Below, one piece after another: positions 26,839 to 35,210 of a DNA stretch of 51,767 nucleotides. The notes beneath the pieces are model-generated. The model did no database searches and was not told where the DNA came from. It was given only the letters and a program-made list of their open reading frames with translations. The stretch is taken from NCBI RefSeq assembly GCF_009765355.1, contig NZ_VTHK01000059.1, positions 1 through 51,767 on the forward strand. Reading direction: 5' to 3'. Source of the stretch: Amycolatopsis anabasis (GTDB taxonomy: Bacteria > Actinomycetota > Actinomycetes > Mycobacteriales > Pseudonocardiaceae). The translations under genes were made by a program, and so were the position numbers. Position 1 is the stretch's first letter; the number at the start of each line of letters is the position of its first letter.

Positions 26839-26912
26839 CGAGTTGCACACTCAGGCACGCGAGTTACACGTTCGGGCACACGAGTTGCACACTCGGGCAC
26901 ACGAGTTGTCCG
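26839..26912. repeat. Four tandem 21-bp repeats (CGAGTTGCACACTCGGGCACA type)
   Basis: CGAGTT occurs at 26839, 26860, 26881 and 26902, an exact 21-bp period. The first three units share CGAGTT.CACACTC.GGCAC with few changes; the fourth is partial. Twenty-one bp is two helical turns, so all units face the same side of the DNA. They lie in the 515-bp gene-free stretch 26810-27324 after the LLM gene. Confidence 0.8.
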
Positions 26913-27084
26913 TGGGGGCCCCGCAGGGCGCATGCGTGCTACCGGATGCGAGGGGTGCGATACCCACCGGGGTTCTCTCGGTAGGGCTTCTCGAGAGGTG
27001 CTCAGCGTGCTCGATGCGACGTGGGGAACCTCGCCTTCCCGCGTGCGCCGAAGGCCGCAGTGATGCTCGCCTACTCCCGGAACG

Positions 27085-27200
27085 GGGAACTCGCGGCAAC
27101 GGCCCCCACCTGCCGCGAGTCCCCCGTTTCGGACGTGCGAGTTCCCCGTTCCGGTCTACCGAGTTCCCCATTTCGGTAGGCGAGTTCCCCACCCTGGCAC
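27085..27200. repeat. Tandem degenerate repeats around GCGAGTTCCCCGTTTCGG
   Basis: About four units of 22-23 bp follow each other from 27115 (CGAGTCCCCCGTTTCGG, CGAGTTCCCCGTTCCGG, CGAGTTCCCCATTTCGG, CGAGTTCCCCACCCTGG). In front of them GGGGAACTCGCGGCA (27093 on) pairs with TGCCGCGAGTCCCC, giving one hairpin. The shared CGAGTT start with the 21-bp array at 26839 suggests a common origin. Between the arrays (26920-27080) I see no gene. Confidence 0.65.
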
Positions 27201-27235
27201 CCGGCGAGCACGGCGCGAAGCCGCTCACCGAGAAT

Positions 27236-27316
27236 CCCCCAATGTGGCATTGGGGGCGTTCAAAGTACCCAATGCGGCTTTCGGGGCGTTGAAGGTACCG
27301 AAAGCCACATTGGGGG
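27236..27316. repeat. Intergenic palindrome family A, copy 2
   Basis: A 9-bp hairpin (CCCCCAATG TGG CATTGGGGG, 27236-27256), then a unit with ACCCAATGCGGCTTTCGGGG, and an outer 13-bp inverted repeat (CCCCCAATGTGGC at 27236-27248, complement 27304-27316). Same building blocks as 40-116. It ends 8 bp before the prfA stop codon (minus strand), again directly behind a gene. Confidence 0.8.
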
Positions 27317-27324
27317 AAGTTCGG

Positions 27325-28398
27325 TTACGAGGAGGCGTGTGCGGCGAGGCGTTCTTCGCGGTCGGCGGTGACCAGGGCGTCGAGCACGCCGTCGAGGTCG
27401 CCGTCGAGGACCTGGTCGAGGTTGTACGCCTTGTAGTTCACGCGGTGATCGGAGATCCGGTTCTCCGGGAAGTTGTAGGTGCGCACGCGTTCCGAGCGGT
27501 CGACCGTGCGGACCTGGGACCGCCGCGCGTCGGCGGCCTTGCTCGCCGCTTCCTCCTCGGCGATCGCCTGCAGCCGCGCCTGGAGCACCTGGATCGCCCG
27601 CGCGCGGTTCTGGATCTGCGACTTCTCGTTCTGGCAGGAGACCACGATCCCGGTGGGCAGGTGCGTCACGCGGACCGCGGAGTCGGTCGTGTTCACGCTC
27701 TGCCCGCCCGGACCGGACGAGCGGAACACGTCGATGCGCAGGTCGTTCGGGTCGATTTCGACCTCGACCTCCTCCGGTTCCGGGTAGATCAGCACCCCGG
27801 AGGCCGAGGTGTGGATGCGCCCCTGGGATTCGGTCGCGGGCACGCGCTGCACGCGGTGCACGCCGCCTTCGAACTTCAGGCGGGCCCACACGCCGTCCGG
27901 GCCGTCGCTCTTGCCCTTGATGGAGAGGGTGACGTCCTTGTAGCCGCCGAGGTCGGAGTCGACCGAGTCGAGCACCTCGGCCTTCCAGCCGTGGCGTTCG
28001 GCGTAGCGGAGGTACATGCGCAGGAGATCGCCCGCGAAGAGGGCGGACTCCTCGCCGCCTTCGCCGGATTTGATCTCCATGACGACATCCGAGGCGTCGT
28101 AGGGGTCGCGGGGCAGCAACAACTCCGTCAGCCGCGACTCGCACGCCGGGATCTTCGCGGCGATCTCGTCGGCTTCGGCGGCGAAGGCCGGGTCCTCGGC
28201 GGCGAGTTCGCGCGCGGCCTCCAGATCGGAGCGCGCCGTGTCCAGTTCGCCGATGGCCTTGATCACCGGGCTCAGCTCGGCATACCGGCGGCCCAGTTTC
28301 CGGGCACGGGACTGATCGGCGTGCACGGCCGGGTCGGCGAGCTGCTTCTCCAGCTCGGCGTACTCGTCGAGCAGCCCGCCCAGGGAACTCGAATCCAC
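27325..28398 (-). CDS. prfA: Peptide chain release factor 1
   Basis: Reads UAG and UAA in the ribosomal A site and triggers peptide release. The 357-residue protein has the RF1 anticodon tripeptide PAT at 187-189 (RF2 would have SPF) and GGQ at 231-233 in SSGPGGQSVNTTDSAVR, the Gln being the PrmC methylation target. GTG start at 28398 with GAGGTAGGG ahead of it. It lies behind rpmE with a strong terminator between, so it should have its own promoter. In this order it leads toward prmC. Confidence 0.97.
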   Translation of the reverse strand: MDSSSLGGLLDEYAELEKQLADPAVHADQSRARKLGRRYAELSPVIKAIGELDTARSDLEAARELAAEDPAFAAEADEIAAKIPACESRLTELLLPRDPYDASDVVMEIKSGEGGEESALFAGDLLRMYLRYAERHGWKAEVLDSVDSDLGGYKDVTLSIKGKSDGPDGVWARLKFEGGVHRVQRVPATESQGRIHTSASGVLIYPEPEEVEVEIDPNDLRIDVFRSSGPGGQSVNTTDSAVRVTHLPTGIVVSCQNEKSQIQNRARAIQVLQARLQAIAEEEAASKAADARRSQVRTVDRSERVRTYNFPENRISDHRVNYKAYNLDQVLDGDLDGVLDALVTADREERLAAHASS

Positions 28399-28429
28399 GG
28401 CCCTACCTCGTTTCTGTCGGACACAGCAC

Positions 28430-28479
28430 GAAAAACATGAAAACGGCGCCCGTTCCCCGCAACAGGGAACAGGCGCCGT
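28430..28479 (-). terminator. Rho-independent terminator after rpmE
   Basis: Arms 28443-28457 and 28465-28479 form a 14-bp stem with one mismatch and a 7-nt loop. On the minus strand the stem is followed by TTTTCATGTTTTT. It begins 9 bp after the rpmE stop. Such canonical terminators are scarce in this window. Confidence 0.85.
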
Positions 28480-28487
28480 CGATGAAG

Positions 28488-28715
28488 CTACTTGGCGTCG
28501 GTCTTCTTCTGCCGCTTGCCGTAGCGAGCCTCGAAGCGCGCGACCCGGCCACCGGTGTCCAGAATCTTCTGCTTGCCGGTGTAGAACGGGTGGCAGTTCG
28601 AGCAGATCTCGGCGTGGATGCTGCCCGAGGTCTTCGTGCTCCGGGTGGTGAAGGTGTTACCGCAGCCACAGGTCACGGTCGTGACCACGTACTCGGGGTG
28701 AATACCGCTCTTCAT
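28488..28715 (-). CDS. rpmE: Ribosomal protein bL31, zinc-binding form
   Basis: Component of the 50S/30S bridge region, 75 residues. Cys16, Cys18, Cys38 and Cys41 (CGCG and CSNCHPFYTG) make the zinc site of the C-plus form; the Cys-lacking paralogue made under zinc starvation is not in the window. ATG start MKSGIHPEY, the usual one. Followed by a clear terminator. Confidence 0.97.
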   Translation of the reverse strand: MKSGIHPEYVVTTVTCGCGNTFTTRSTKTSGSIHAEICSNCHPFYTGKQKILDTGGRVARFEARYGKRQKKTDAK

Positions 28716-28950
28716 GGTGTCCTCTCTTGACTGGCCGCCGGGTCCCCGAAACAGCGCGAGGTGAACCGGAGCCGGACTTCAGCGGGTAATTCTGCCAGAC
28801 GTGCTGACAGCGGGGTCAACGCGCCCCGGGCAGGGAGTATTCCCGGGCGGATGTACACGGTGGGTCATCAACCATGTACGTCTTTTGTACAGGATGCCGG
28901 GAACCTGGCGCGGTCAGTGATTTGCTCACCCGATCGAGGAAGGTGGAATC

Positions 28951-29496
28951 GTGCTCAAGTCCACCAGGAATCTCCGCACCCTGCTAGCGAGGTCGGTCGC
29001 GGTGGCCGCCGTCGCGGCCGCCTCGGTGGTGGCGGCCCCGGCAGTCGGCAGTGCCAGCACCTCGGCCGAGATCACGGCCGCCGACATCAACCCGGCCATC
29101 GAGTTCACCACCGTCTCCGACAGCGAACTGGCCGTCCTCGGCGCCGGCGACGGCACCCCGGCGGGCGCGGTCCAGTGGTTCAAGAACCACATGGGCAGCA
29201 CCGGCTGGCAGGGCTACTGCGAGAAGGCCGTGGAGAACGCCTACGGCACCACCGGCGTCTGGGCCTCGGCGAACGCGCACTGGAACGGCGCCAGCCCGAA
29301 GCACACCGACGGCAGCCGGCCCCCGCTCGGCGCGTTCGTCTACTGGAACATCAGCGCCTACGGCCACGTCGGCATCGCCGACGGCAACGGCGGCATCTAC
29401 GCGACCAGCATCGGCGGCAAGATCGGCCACGCGAGCAGCGTGAACTACTTCAAGAACTACCGCGGCTGGACCCCGGCCGCCGTGCCCCACCGGTAG
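28951..29496 (+). CDS. Secreted CHAP/NlpC-like cysteine peptidase domain protein
   Basis: A 181-residue exported protein: positively charged start, hydrophobic core SVAVAAVAAASVVAAPAVGSA, cleavage after about residue 35. The mature part has a Cys-His arrangement of the CHAP/NlpC-P60 fold: Cys90 in GYCEKAVENAYG and His139 in GAFVYWNISAYGHVGIADGNGG. The expected role is cleavage of peptidoglycan cross-bridges or stems. No cell-wall-binding repeats are present. GTG start with GGAAGG 6 nt upstream. The gene is divergent from rpmE and convergent with rho, separated from it by two long hairpins. Confidence 0.75.
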   Translation: MLKSTRNLRTLLARSVAVAAVAAASVVAAPAVGSASTSAEITAADINPAIEFTTVSDSELAVLGAGDGTPAGAVQWFKNHMGSTGWQGYCEKAVENAYGTTGVWASANAHWNGASPKHTDGSRPPLGAFVYWNISAYGHVGIADGNGGIYATSIGGKIGHASSVNYFKNYRGWTPAAVPHR

Positions 29497-29506
29497 ACCC
29501 AAAAAT

Positions 29507-29553
29507 AGCGAGGGACCTTTACTACGGCAGAACCGTAGTAAAGGTCCCTCGCT
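29507..29553. repeat. Intergenic palindrome family B, copy 2 (21-bp perfect hairpin)
   Basis: Arms at 29507-29527 and 29533-29553 are perfectly complementary over 21 bp around the loop CAGAA; the core is GAGGGACCTTTACTACGG. It begins 10 bp after the CHAP-gene stop, between convergent genes, a position for a bidirectional terminator. A fragment of the same family (GGGAGTGAAGCTCCCTTCC) follows near 29565. Confidence 0.88.
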
Positions 29554-29595
29554 GCTGTCCGGCGGGAGTGAAGCTCCCTTCCTGCCGCCGCGGTG

Positions 29596-29641
29596 GTCGT
29601 GAGTGGACAGACCGGTTAGAACCGGTCGGAACACTCACGAC
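29596..29641 (-). terminator. Long palindrome directly after rho
   Basis: Nested arms: GTCGTGAGTG (29596-29605) pairs with 29632-29641, and GACCGGTT (29610-29617) with 29620-29627. A run of ten C (29641-29650; G on the minus strand) separates it from the rho stop at 29659. It likely ends or stabilises rho mRNA, though no T-tract follows. Confidence 0.6.
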
Positions 29642-29658
29642 CCCCCCCCCGTTTCGGG

Positions 29659-31572
29659 TCAGTCCTCGTCCGGGCCGAGCGCGGTCTTGGAGACCTGCAT
29701 CAGGAACTCGATGTTGGTCTTCGTCTTGCGCAGGCGCGAGATCAGCAGGTCGATGGCCTGCTGCGAGTCCAGCGCGTGCAGCACCCGGTGCAGCTTGTGC
29801 GTCACCGCGAGCTCGTCCGGCGAGAGCAGCAGCTCCTCCTTGCGGGTACCGGACGGGTTGACGTCCACCGCCGGGAAGACGCGCCGCTCGGCGATCTTGC
29901 GGTCGAGCTTGAGCTCCGCGTTACCGGTGCCCTTGAACTCCTCGAAGATCACCGTGTCACCGGTGGACCCGGTCTCCACCATCGCCGTGGCGAAGATGGT
30001 CAGCGAGCCGCCGTTCTCGATGTTGCGCGCCGCGCCGAGGAACCGCTTCGGCGGGAACAACGCCGTCGAGTCGACACCACCGGACAGGATCCGGCCGGAC
30101 GCCGGGGCCGCCAGGTTGTACGCGCGGCCGAGGCGGGTGATCGAGTCGAGCAGCACGACCACGTCCATGCCCATCTCCACCAGGCGCTTCGCGCGCTCGA
30201 TGGACAGCTCGGCCACCGAGGTGTGGTCCGACGGCGGGCGGTCGAAGGTGGAGGCGATGACCTCGCCCTTCACCGACCGCTGCATGTCGGTGACCTCTTC
30301 CGGCCGCTCGTCCACCAGCACGACCATCAGGTGGCACTCGGGGTTGTTCGTGGTGATCGCGTTCGCGATGTCCTGCATGATCGTCGTCTTACCGGCCTTC
30401 GGCGGCGAGACGATCAGTGCGCGCTGCCCCTTGCCGACCGGCATCACCAGGTCGATGACGCGGGTGGTGAGCTTGTGCGGCTCGGTCTCCAGCCGCAGGC
30501 GCTCGTTCGGGTACAGCGGGGTCAGCTTGGTGAACTCGGCGCGCTTCTTCGCCTGCTCCGGCTCGAGGCCGTTGATCGTGTCGACGCGCACCAGCGGGTT
30601 GAACTTCTGCCGCTGCTGCTCGCCTTCCCGCGGCTGCCGGACCACGCCGGTGATCGCGTCACCGCGGCGCAGGCCGAACTTGCGCACCAGCGAGAGCGAG
30701 ACGTACACGTCGTTCGGCCCGGCCAGGTAGCCGGAGGTGCGGACGAACGCGTAGTTGTCCAGCACGTCCAGGATCCCGGCGACCGGGAGCAGGACGTCGT
30801 CCTCGCGGATCTCGGTGTCCGGCCCGCCGTCGCCCCGGCCACCGCCGCTGCCCCGGCGCCGGCGGTCGCGGAACCGGCGGCCGCGACGGCCACCGCCGTC
30901 CTCGTCGTCGTCCGAGCGGTTGCCCTGCTGGCCACGCTGGTTCTGCTGGTTGTTCTGCTGGCGGTCGTTCTGCCGGCGCTGGTCGCCACCGCCCTGGTCA
31001 CCGCGCTGCTGCTGCCCCGAGCGCTGGTCACCAGACTGGTCGCCACCACGCTGGCCGCCCGCGTCCGGGCTGCCGGCCGCGCGGCTGGAGCTGCGGCGCC
31101 GGCGGCTGCCCTCGCGGCGGCCGGTGTCCTCGCCCTGCTGGGCCTCGGCGGAGCCCCCCTGCTGCTGCGCTTCGGCGGCCGGAGCCTTGGTCTCCTCGGT
31201 GCGCGCCTTCGGTTCTTGGGCGGGCTGCTGAGGCTCCGGCTGGGCGGGCTCGGCGGTCTTCTCGGCGGGCTTGTCGCCGCCGATGCCGTCGAGCGGAAGC
31301 GTGTTGTTGCTCGCCGCACTGGTGCGGCGCTTGGTCTTGCCCTGGCGTTCACGGATCGCGGCGATCAGGTCACCTTTTCGCATTCCAGTGGTGTCGCCGA
31401 CGCCCAGTTCGGTGGCGAGTTCCCGCAGGTCAGCGATCACCATGCCGGACAGGCCGCCGGTGCGGCGCTTCGGTGCGGCGGTGGTGCCGTTGGCCTTCTC
31501 CCCTGCCCCGGACTCCACCTGCGGTGTCGCCTGGGTATCCACGTCGCCACTTAAGAGATCGGTGTTGCTCAC
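29659..31572 (-). CDS. rho: Transcription termination factor Rho
   Basis: Hexameric RNA helicase that ends transcription at unstructured C-rich RNA. I start it at GTG 31572 (SNTDLLSGD follows), with AGGAAGG upstream. Of 637 residues, about 40-270 form a low-complexity insertion rich in Gln, Arg, Gly, Asp and Asn, the extra N-terminal domain known from high-GC Gram-positives. The core is standard: RNA-binding PVAGILDVLDNYAFVRTSGYL, Walker A SPPKAGKTTI, Walker B VVVLLDSITRLGRAYN, Q- and R-loops near the C-terminus. A possible promoter lies at 31892-31920, giving a leader over 300 nt, compatible with autoregulation. Confidence 0.97.
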   Translation of the reverse strand: MSNTDLLSGDVDTQATPQVESGAGEKANGTTAAPKRRTGGLSGMVIADLRELATELGVGDTTGMRKGDLIAAIRERQGKTKRRTSAASNNTLPLDGIGGDKPAEKTAEPAQPEPQQPAQEPKARTEETKAPAAEAQQQGGSAEAQQGEDTGRREGSRRRRSSSRAAGSPDAGGQRGGDQSGDQRSGQQQRGDQGGGDQRRQNDRQQNNQQNQRGQQGNRSDDDEDGGGRRGRRFRDRRRRGSGGGRGDGGPDTEIREDDVLLPVAGILDVLDNYAFVRTSGYLAGPNDVYVSLSLVRKFGLRRGDAITGVVRQPREGEQQRQKFNPLVRVDTINGLEPEQAKKRAEFTKLTPLYPNERLRLETEPHKLTTRVIDLVMPVGKGQRALIVSPPKAGKTTIMQDIANAITTNNPECHLMVVLVDERPEEVTDMQRSVKGEVIASTFDRPPSDHTSVAELSIERAKRLVEMGMDVVVLLDSITRLGRAYNLAAPASGRILSGGVDSTALFPPKRFLGAARNIENGGSLTIFATAMVETGSTGDTVIFEEFKGTGNAELKLDRKIAERRVFPAVDVNPSGTRKEELLLSPDELAVTHKLHRVLHALDSQQAIDLLISRLRKTKTNIEFLMQVSKTALGPDED

Positions 31573-31891
31573 ACATGTCCTTCCTGACCGATCCACGCCT
31601 CCAGGTGGATCAGCGGACTGCCGCCCGCGTCCGAATTGCGAGACGGCTTGCTCGTTCCCGGTGCCGGCCCGTCCTGCCGAGACGTGCAGGTCACAGCGGC
31701 GGAGCCGCCAGCACGGGAGTGTGCGTGTCCCAGGTGGAACACGCGGAATCCGCCACCGCCGCCGGGTACCCGCCTAGGTCAACCCCTGCACCTTGATGCG
31801 GAGTTATCGGCTCAATGAAAGATGCGATCCGGGAAGGACTCCCCGGGACCGACACCGGGTGCGGACTGCGCACGGTGATCGAACGCCCCCG

Positions 31892-31920
31892 AGGGTAGAC
31901 CGCGCCGGAGCCAGGTGCAA
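31892..31920 (-). promoter_or_regulatory. Candidate promoter of rho
   Basis: On the minus strand TTGCAC (31920-31915) and TACCCT (31897-31892) are 17 bp apart. A start near 31885 would give a leader of about 310 nt before the GTG. The 376-bp gap 31573-31948 between rho and thrB holds nothing else I can identify. A long leader fits the known autoregulation of rho in other bacteria. Confidence 0.5.
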
Positions 31921-31948
31921 CAACCACCCCCTTGTTGGGCCTGGCGTG

Positions 31949-32833
31949 TTACCGCACCTCAACCTTGACCCCGACCAGGTCGATCGGCATTTCGGCGATG
32001 GTAAACCCGTCAACGTCTACACTACCCGGGAGTATTCCCTCCGTAGTCAACGCCAGCACGGACGGCCCGGCGCCGGACACCGCCGCGGCGACGCCGTGCG
32101 CCCGCAACGCGCGCACCAGGCGCACGCTCTCCGGGAGCGCCGGGGCGCGGTAGTCCTGGTGGAGCCGGTCCTCGGTCGCGGCGAGCAGCAGGTCCGGGCG
32201 GCGGGTCAGCGCGTGCACGGCGAGCGCGGCCCGGCCCGCGGTGAAGGCGGCGTCGGCGTGCGGGACGTGCGCGGGCAGCAGGCCGCGGGTCGCGTCGGTG
32301 GACGAGCGCGCCTCGGGCACGGCGAGCACCGGCCTCAGGCCCGGGTGGGGGTCCAGCCGTTCGGCGTGGAAGCGCCCGCCCGCGCACCACGCGATCACCA
32401 GCCCGCCGAGCAGGCTGGCGGCCGCGTTGTCCGCGTGGCCCTCGAATTCCGCCGCGATCTGCAACGCCTCCGCGTCGAGTTCCCGCCCGGCCAGCGCGTA
32501 TCCGGCGGCGACCCCGGCGACCACCGCCGCCGCGGACGAACCGAGCCCCCGCGCGTGCGGAATCGCGTTGTGGCAGCGCAGATGCAGACCGGGCGGGTGG
32601 CAGTCCAGCCGCGCGCAGGCGGCCCGCAGCGCGCGCACGACGAGATGCGACTCGTCGGTCGGCACGTCCGCGATCCCACCGGCGCCCGCGTCGAGCACCT
32701 CGACCTTGAGCCCCGCGTCGGCGAGCCGCACCTCGACCACGTCCTGCAGGCCGAGCGCCAGGCCCAGCGCGTCGAACCCGGGACCGAGGTTCGCCGTGGA
32801 CGCGGGAACGGTGACTTTGAACTCTTTTGTCAC
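31949..32833 (-). CDS. thrB: Homoserine kinase
   Basis: GHMP-family kinase that phosphorylates homoserine with ATP, penultimate step to threonine. The GTG start at 32833 overlaps the thrC stop (GTGA); longer frames upstream are shadow of thrC. The 294-residue product has VTVPASTANLGPGFDALG at the N-terminus, the phosphate loop PHARGLGSSAAAVVAG and the C-terminal AAVSGAGPSVLAL. Last gene of hom-thrC-thrB, all tightly coupled. Confidence 0.96.
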   Translation of the reverse strand: MTKEFKVTVPASTANLGPGFDALGLALGLQDVVEVRLADAGLKVEVLDAGAGGIADVPTDESHLVVRALRAACARLDCHPPGLHLRCHNAIPHARGLGSSAAAVVAGVAAGYALAGRELDAEALQIAAEFEGHADNAAASLLGGLVIAWCAGGRFHAERLDPHPGLRPVLAVPEARSSTDATRGLLPAHVPHADAAFTAGRAALAVHALTRRPDLLLAATEDRLHQDYRAPALPESVRLVRALRAHGVAAAVSGAGPSVLALTTEGILPGSVDVDGFTIAEMPIDLVGVKVEVR

Positions 32834-33900
32834 GAGAGGTCCAGCGCGGCCGCCACGGCGTTCGGGTCGACCGCGAGGGGTTCCACCTCGACGTTGCCTT
32901 CCAGCGCGGTGGCGGGGTCCTTGAGGCCGTGCCCGGTCACCGTGCACACCACGGTCGAGCCCTTCGGGATCCGGCCGTCCGCGGCGGTGAGCAGCAGCCC
33001 GGCCACGCTGGTCGCGGAGGCGGGCTCGACGAACACGCCTTCCCGGCGGGCCAGCAGCCGGTAGGCGTCCAGGATCCGCGCGTCGGTCGCCTTCTCGAAG
33101 AGCCCGCCGCTGGCGTTCTTCGCCTTGACCGCGGAGTCCCAGGACGCCGGGCTGCCGACCCGGATCGCGGTGGCGATCGTGTCCGGTTCCTTGACCGGTT
33201 CACCGGAAACCAGCGGGGCCGCGCCCGCCGCCTGGAAACCGAACATCCGCGGTGTGCTTTCCACCACACCGTCGGCGGCGTACTCGGCGTAGCCGGACCA
33301 GTAGGCGGTGATGTTGCCCGCGTTGCCGACCGGCAGGCAGTGGATGTCGGGAGCCTCGCCCAGCACGTCGCAGATTTCCCACGCGGCGGTCTTCTGGCCG
33401 ACCAGGCGCACTGGATTGACCGAGTTGACCAGGGTCACCGGATGATCGGCCGCGGTCTTGCGCGCGAGTTCGAGGCAGTCGTCGAAGTTGCCGTCCACCT
33501 GGAGGATCCGGGCGCCGTGCAGGACCGCCTGGGCGAGTTTGCCCATCGCGATCTTGCCCTGGGGCACGAGCACCGCGCAGGTCAGGCCCGCGCGGGCGGC
33601 GTAGGCCGCGGCCGAGGCCGAGGTGTTGCCGGTGGACGCGCAGATCACCGCCTGCAGACCGCTGGCCAGCGCGTGCGTGATCGCGACGGTCATCCCGCGG
33701 TCCTTGAACGAACCGGTCGGGTTGGCGCCCTCGACCTTGAGGTAGACCGTGCAGCCGGTCAGCTCGGACAGGTGCGGCGCGGGCAGCAGCGGGGTGTTGC
33801 CCTCGCCGAGGGTGATCACCTTCGCGCCGGCGGGGATCGGAACCCGGGAGGCGTAGGCCTCGATGATGCCCGGCCAGCCGGGTTTCACTTGACTCATCAT
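32830..33900 (-). CDS. thrC: Threonine synthase
   Basis: PLP enzyme converting O-phosphohomoserine to threonine, 356 residues. The PLP Lys is in PTGSFKDRGMTVA, the phosphate-binding glycine loop is CASTGNTSASAAAYAARAG, and ALPVGNAGN-type LPVGNAGNITAYW follows. The short form (no N-terminal SAM domain) is usual in Actinobacteria. Overlaps hom (ATGA) and thrB (GTGA), so the three enzymes are made in balance. A second ATG directly follows the first. Confidence 0.96.
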   Translation of the reverse strand: MMSQVKPGWPGIIEAYASRVPIPAGAKVITLGEGNTPLLPAPHLSELTGCTVYLKVEGANPTGSFKDRGMTVAITHALASGLQAVICASTGNTSASAAAYAARAGLTCAVLVPQGKIAMGKLAQAVLHGARILQVDGNFDDCLELARKTAADHPVTLVNSVNPVRLVGQKTAAWEICDVLGEAPDIHCLPVGNAGNITAYWSGYAEYAADGVVESTPRMFGFQAAGAAPLVSGEPVKEPDTIATAIRVGSPASWDSAVKAKNASGGLFEKATDARILDAYRLLARREGVFVEPASATSVAGLLLTAADGRIPKGSTVVCTVTGHGLKDPATALEGNVEVEPLAVDPNAVAAALDLS

Positions 33901-35210
33901 TCTTCGCCTTCCACGCGCATCACGCTGACCACCTCGCGCACCACGTCCAGCTTCGCGATCTCGTCCACAGTGGACTGCAACGCGGCGTCCTGGGCCAGAT
34001 GGGTCACGATCACCAGGCTCGCCGTGGAGTTCTTGTCCCGCTGCCGCACGGTCGCGATGCTCACGTCGTGCGCGGCGAACACCTGCGCCACCTGGGCCAG
34101 CACGCCCGGGATGTCGGCCACGTCGAGGCTGATGTGGTAGCGGGTCGGGGTCAGCCCCATCGGGCGCACCGGCAGCGCGGCGTGCGCGGATTCCCGCGGG
34201 CCCCGGCCGCCGACGACCTTGTTGCGCGCCACCGCGACCAGATCGCCGAGCACCGCGCTGGCGGTCGGCGCGCCGCCCGCGCCCTGCCCGTAGAACATCA
34301 GCTCGCCCGCGGCGTCGGCCTCCACGTAGACGGCGTTGAAAGCGCCGCTCACCCCGGCCAGCTGATGGCCGCGCGGGATCATCACCGGGTGCACGCGCGC
34401 GGAGACCGACTCGCCGCCGTCCTCGGCGGTGACCCGCTCGCAGATCGCGAGCAGTTTGACCGTGCGGCCCAGCATCTTCGCCGCGGCGATGTCCGAAGCG
34501 GACACCCCGGCGATGCCCTCGCGGTGCACGTCCGCGGCGGTGACCCGGCTGTGGAACGCGAGCGCGGCCAGGATCGCCGCCTTGGACGCGGCGTCGTAAC
34601 CGTCCACGTCCGCGGTCGGATCCGCCTCGGCGTACCCGAGCCGGCTCGCCTCGTCGAGGGTCTCCGCGTAGCCCGCGCCGGTGGCGTCCATGGCGGACAG
34701 GATGTAGTTCGTGGTGCCGTTGACGATCCCCATCACGCGGGTGATCCGGTCACCGGCCAGGGACTCGCGCAGCGGCCGCAGCAGCGGGATGGCCCCGGCC
34801 ACGGACGCCTCGAAGTACAGGTCCGCCCCGGCCGTGTCGGCCGCCTCGGACAGTTCGGCCGAATGCTCGGCGAGCAGCGCCTTGTTCGCGGTCACCACGG
34901 ACTTCCCGGCGCGCAGCGCGGAAAGCAGCCAGGTGCGGGTCGGCTCGATGCCGCCGATCAGCTCGACCACCACGTCGATGTCCTCGCGTTCGACGAGTTC
35001 GGCGGCGTTCGAGGTCAGCAATTCGGCGGGCAGTTCGGGGTGCTTGTCCGGCCGGCGCACCGCGATCCCGGCCAGTTCGACCGGCGCGCCCGCGCGGGCG
35101 GCGAGTTCGCCGGCCTGTTCGGTGAGCAGGCGCGCGACCTCGCCGCCGACGGTTCCGCAGCCCAGCAGGGCCACCTTGATGGCGCGCCCGTCCGCAGTGG
35201 ACAAACTCAC
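33897..35210 (-). CDS. hom: Homoserine dehydrogenase
   Basis: Reduces aspartate semialdehyde to homoserine with NAD(P)H, the branch point between lysine and threonine/methionine. The 437-residue protein has VALLGCGTVGGEVARLL at the N-terminus (dinucleotide fold), the catalytic region VMGIVNGTTNYILSAM and DPTADVDGYDAASKAAILA. The C-terminal ACT domain (YHISLDVADIPGVLAQVAQVF) suits feedback inhibition by threonine. It overlaps lysA by 4 bp and thrC by 4 bp. Confidence 0.97.
   Translation of the reverse strand: MSLSTADGRAIKVALLGCGTVGGEVARLLTEQAGELAARAGAPVELAGIAVRRPDKHPELPAELLTSNAAELVEREDIDVVVELIGGIEPTRTWLLSALRAGKSVVTANKALLAEHSAELSEAADTAGADLYFEASVAGAIPLLRPLRESLAGDRITRVMGIVNGTTNYILSAMDATGAGYAETLDEASRLGYAEADPTADVDGYDAASKAAILAALAFHSRVTAADVHREGIAGVSASDIAAAKMLGRTVKLLAICERVTAEDGGESVSARVHPVMIPRGHQLAGVSGAFNAVYVEADAAGELMFYGQGAGGAPTASAVLGDLVAVARNKVVGGRGPRESAHAALPVRPMGLTPTRYHISLDVADIPGVLAQVAQVFAAHDVSIATVRQRDKNSTASLVIVTHLAQDAALQSTVDEIAKLDVVREVVSVMRVEGEE

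Noticed and set aside
26839..27200. Possible CRISPR array
   Set aside because: Units are tandem at 21-23 bp without unique spacers and no cas gene is present.
28716..28950. Promoters for rpmE and the CHAP gene in the divergent gap
   Set aside because: Some TTGTAC and TGTACA boxes are visible, but no pair with acceptable spacing, so none is called.
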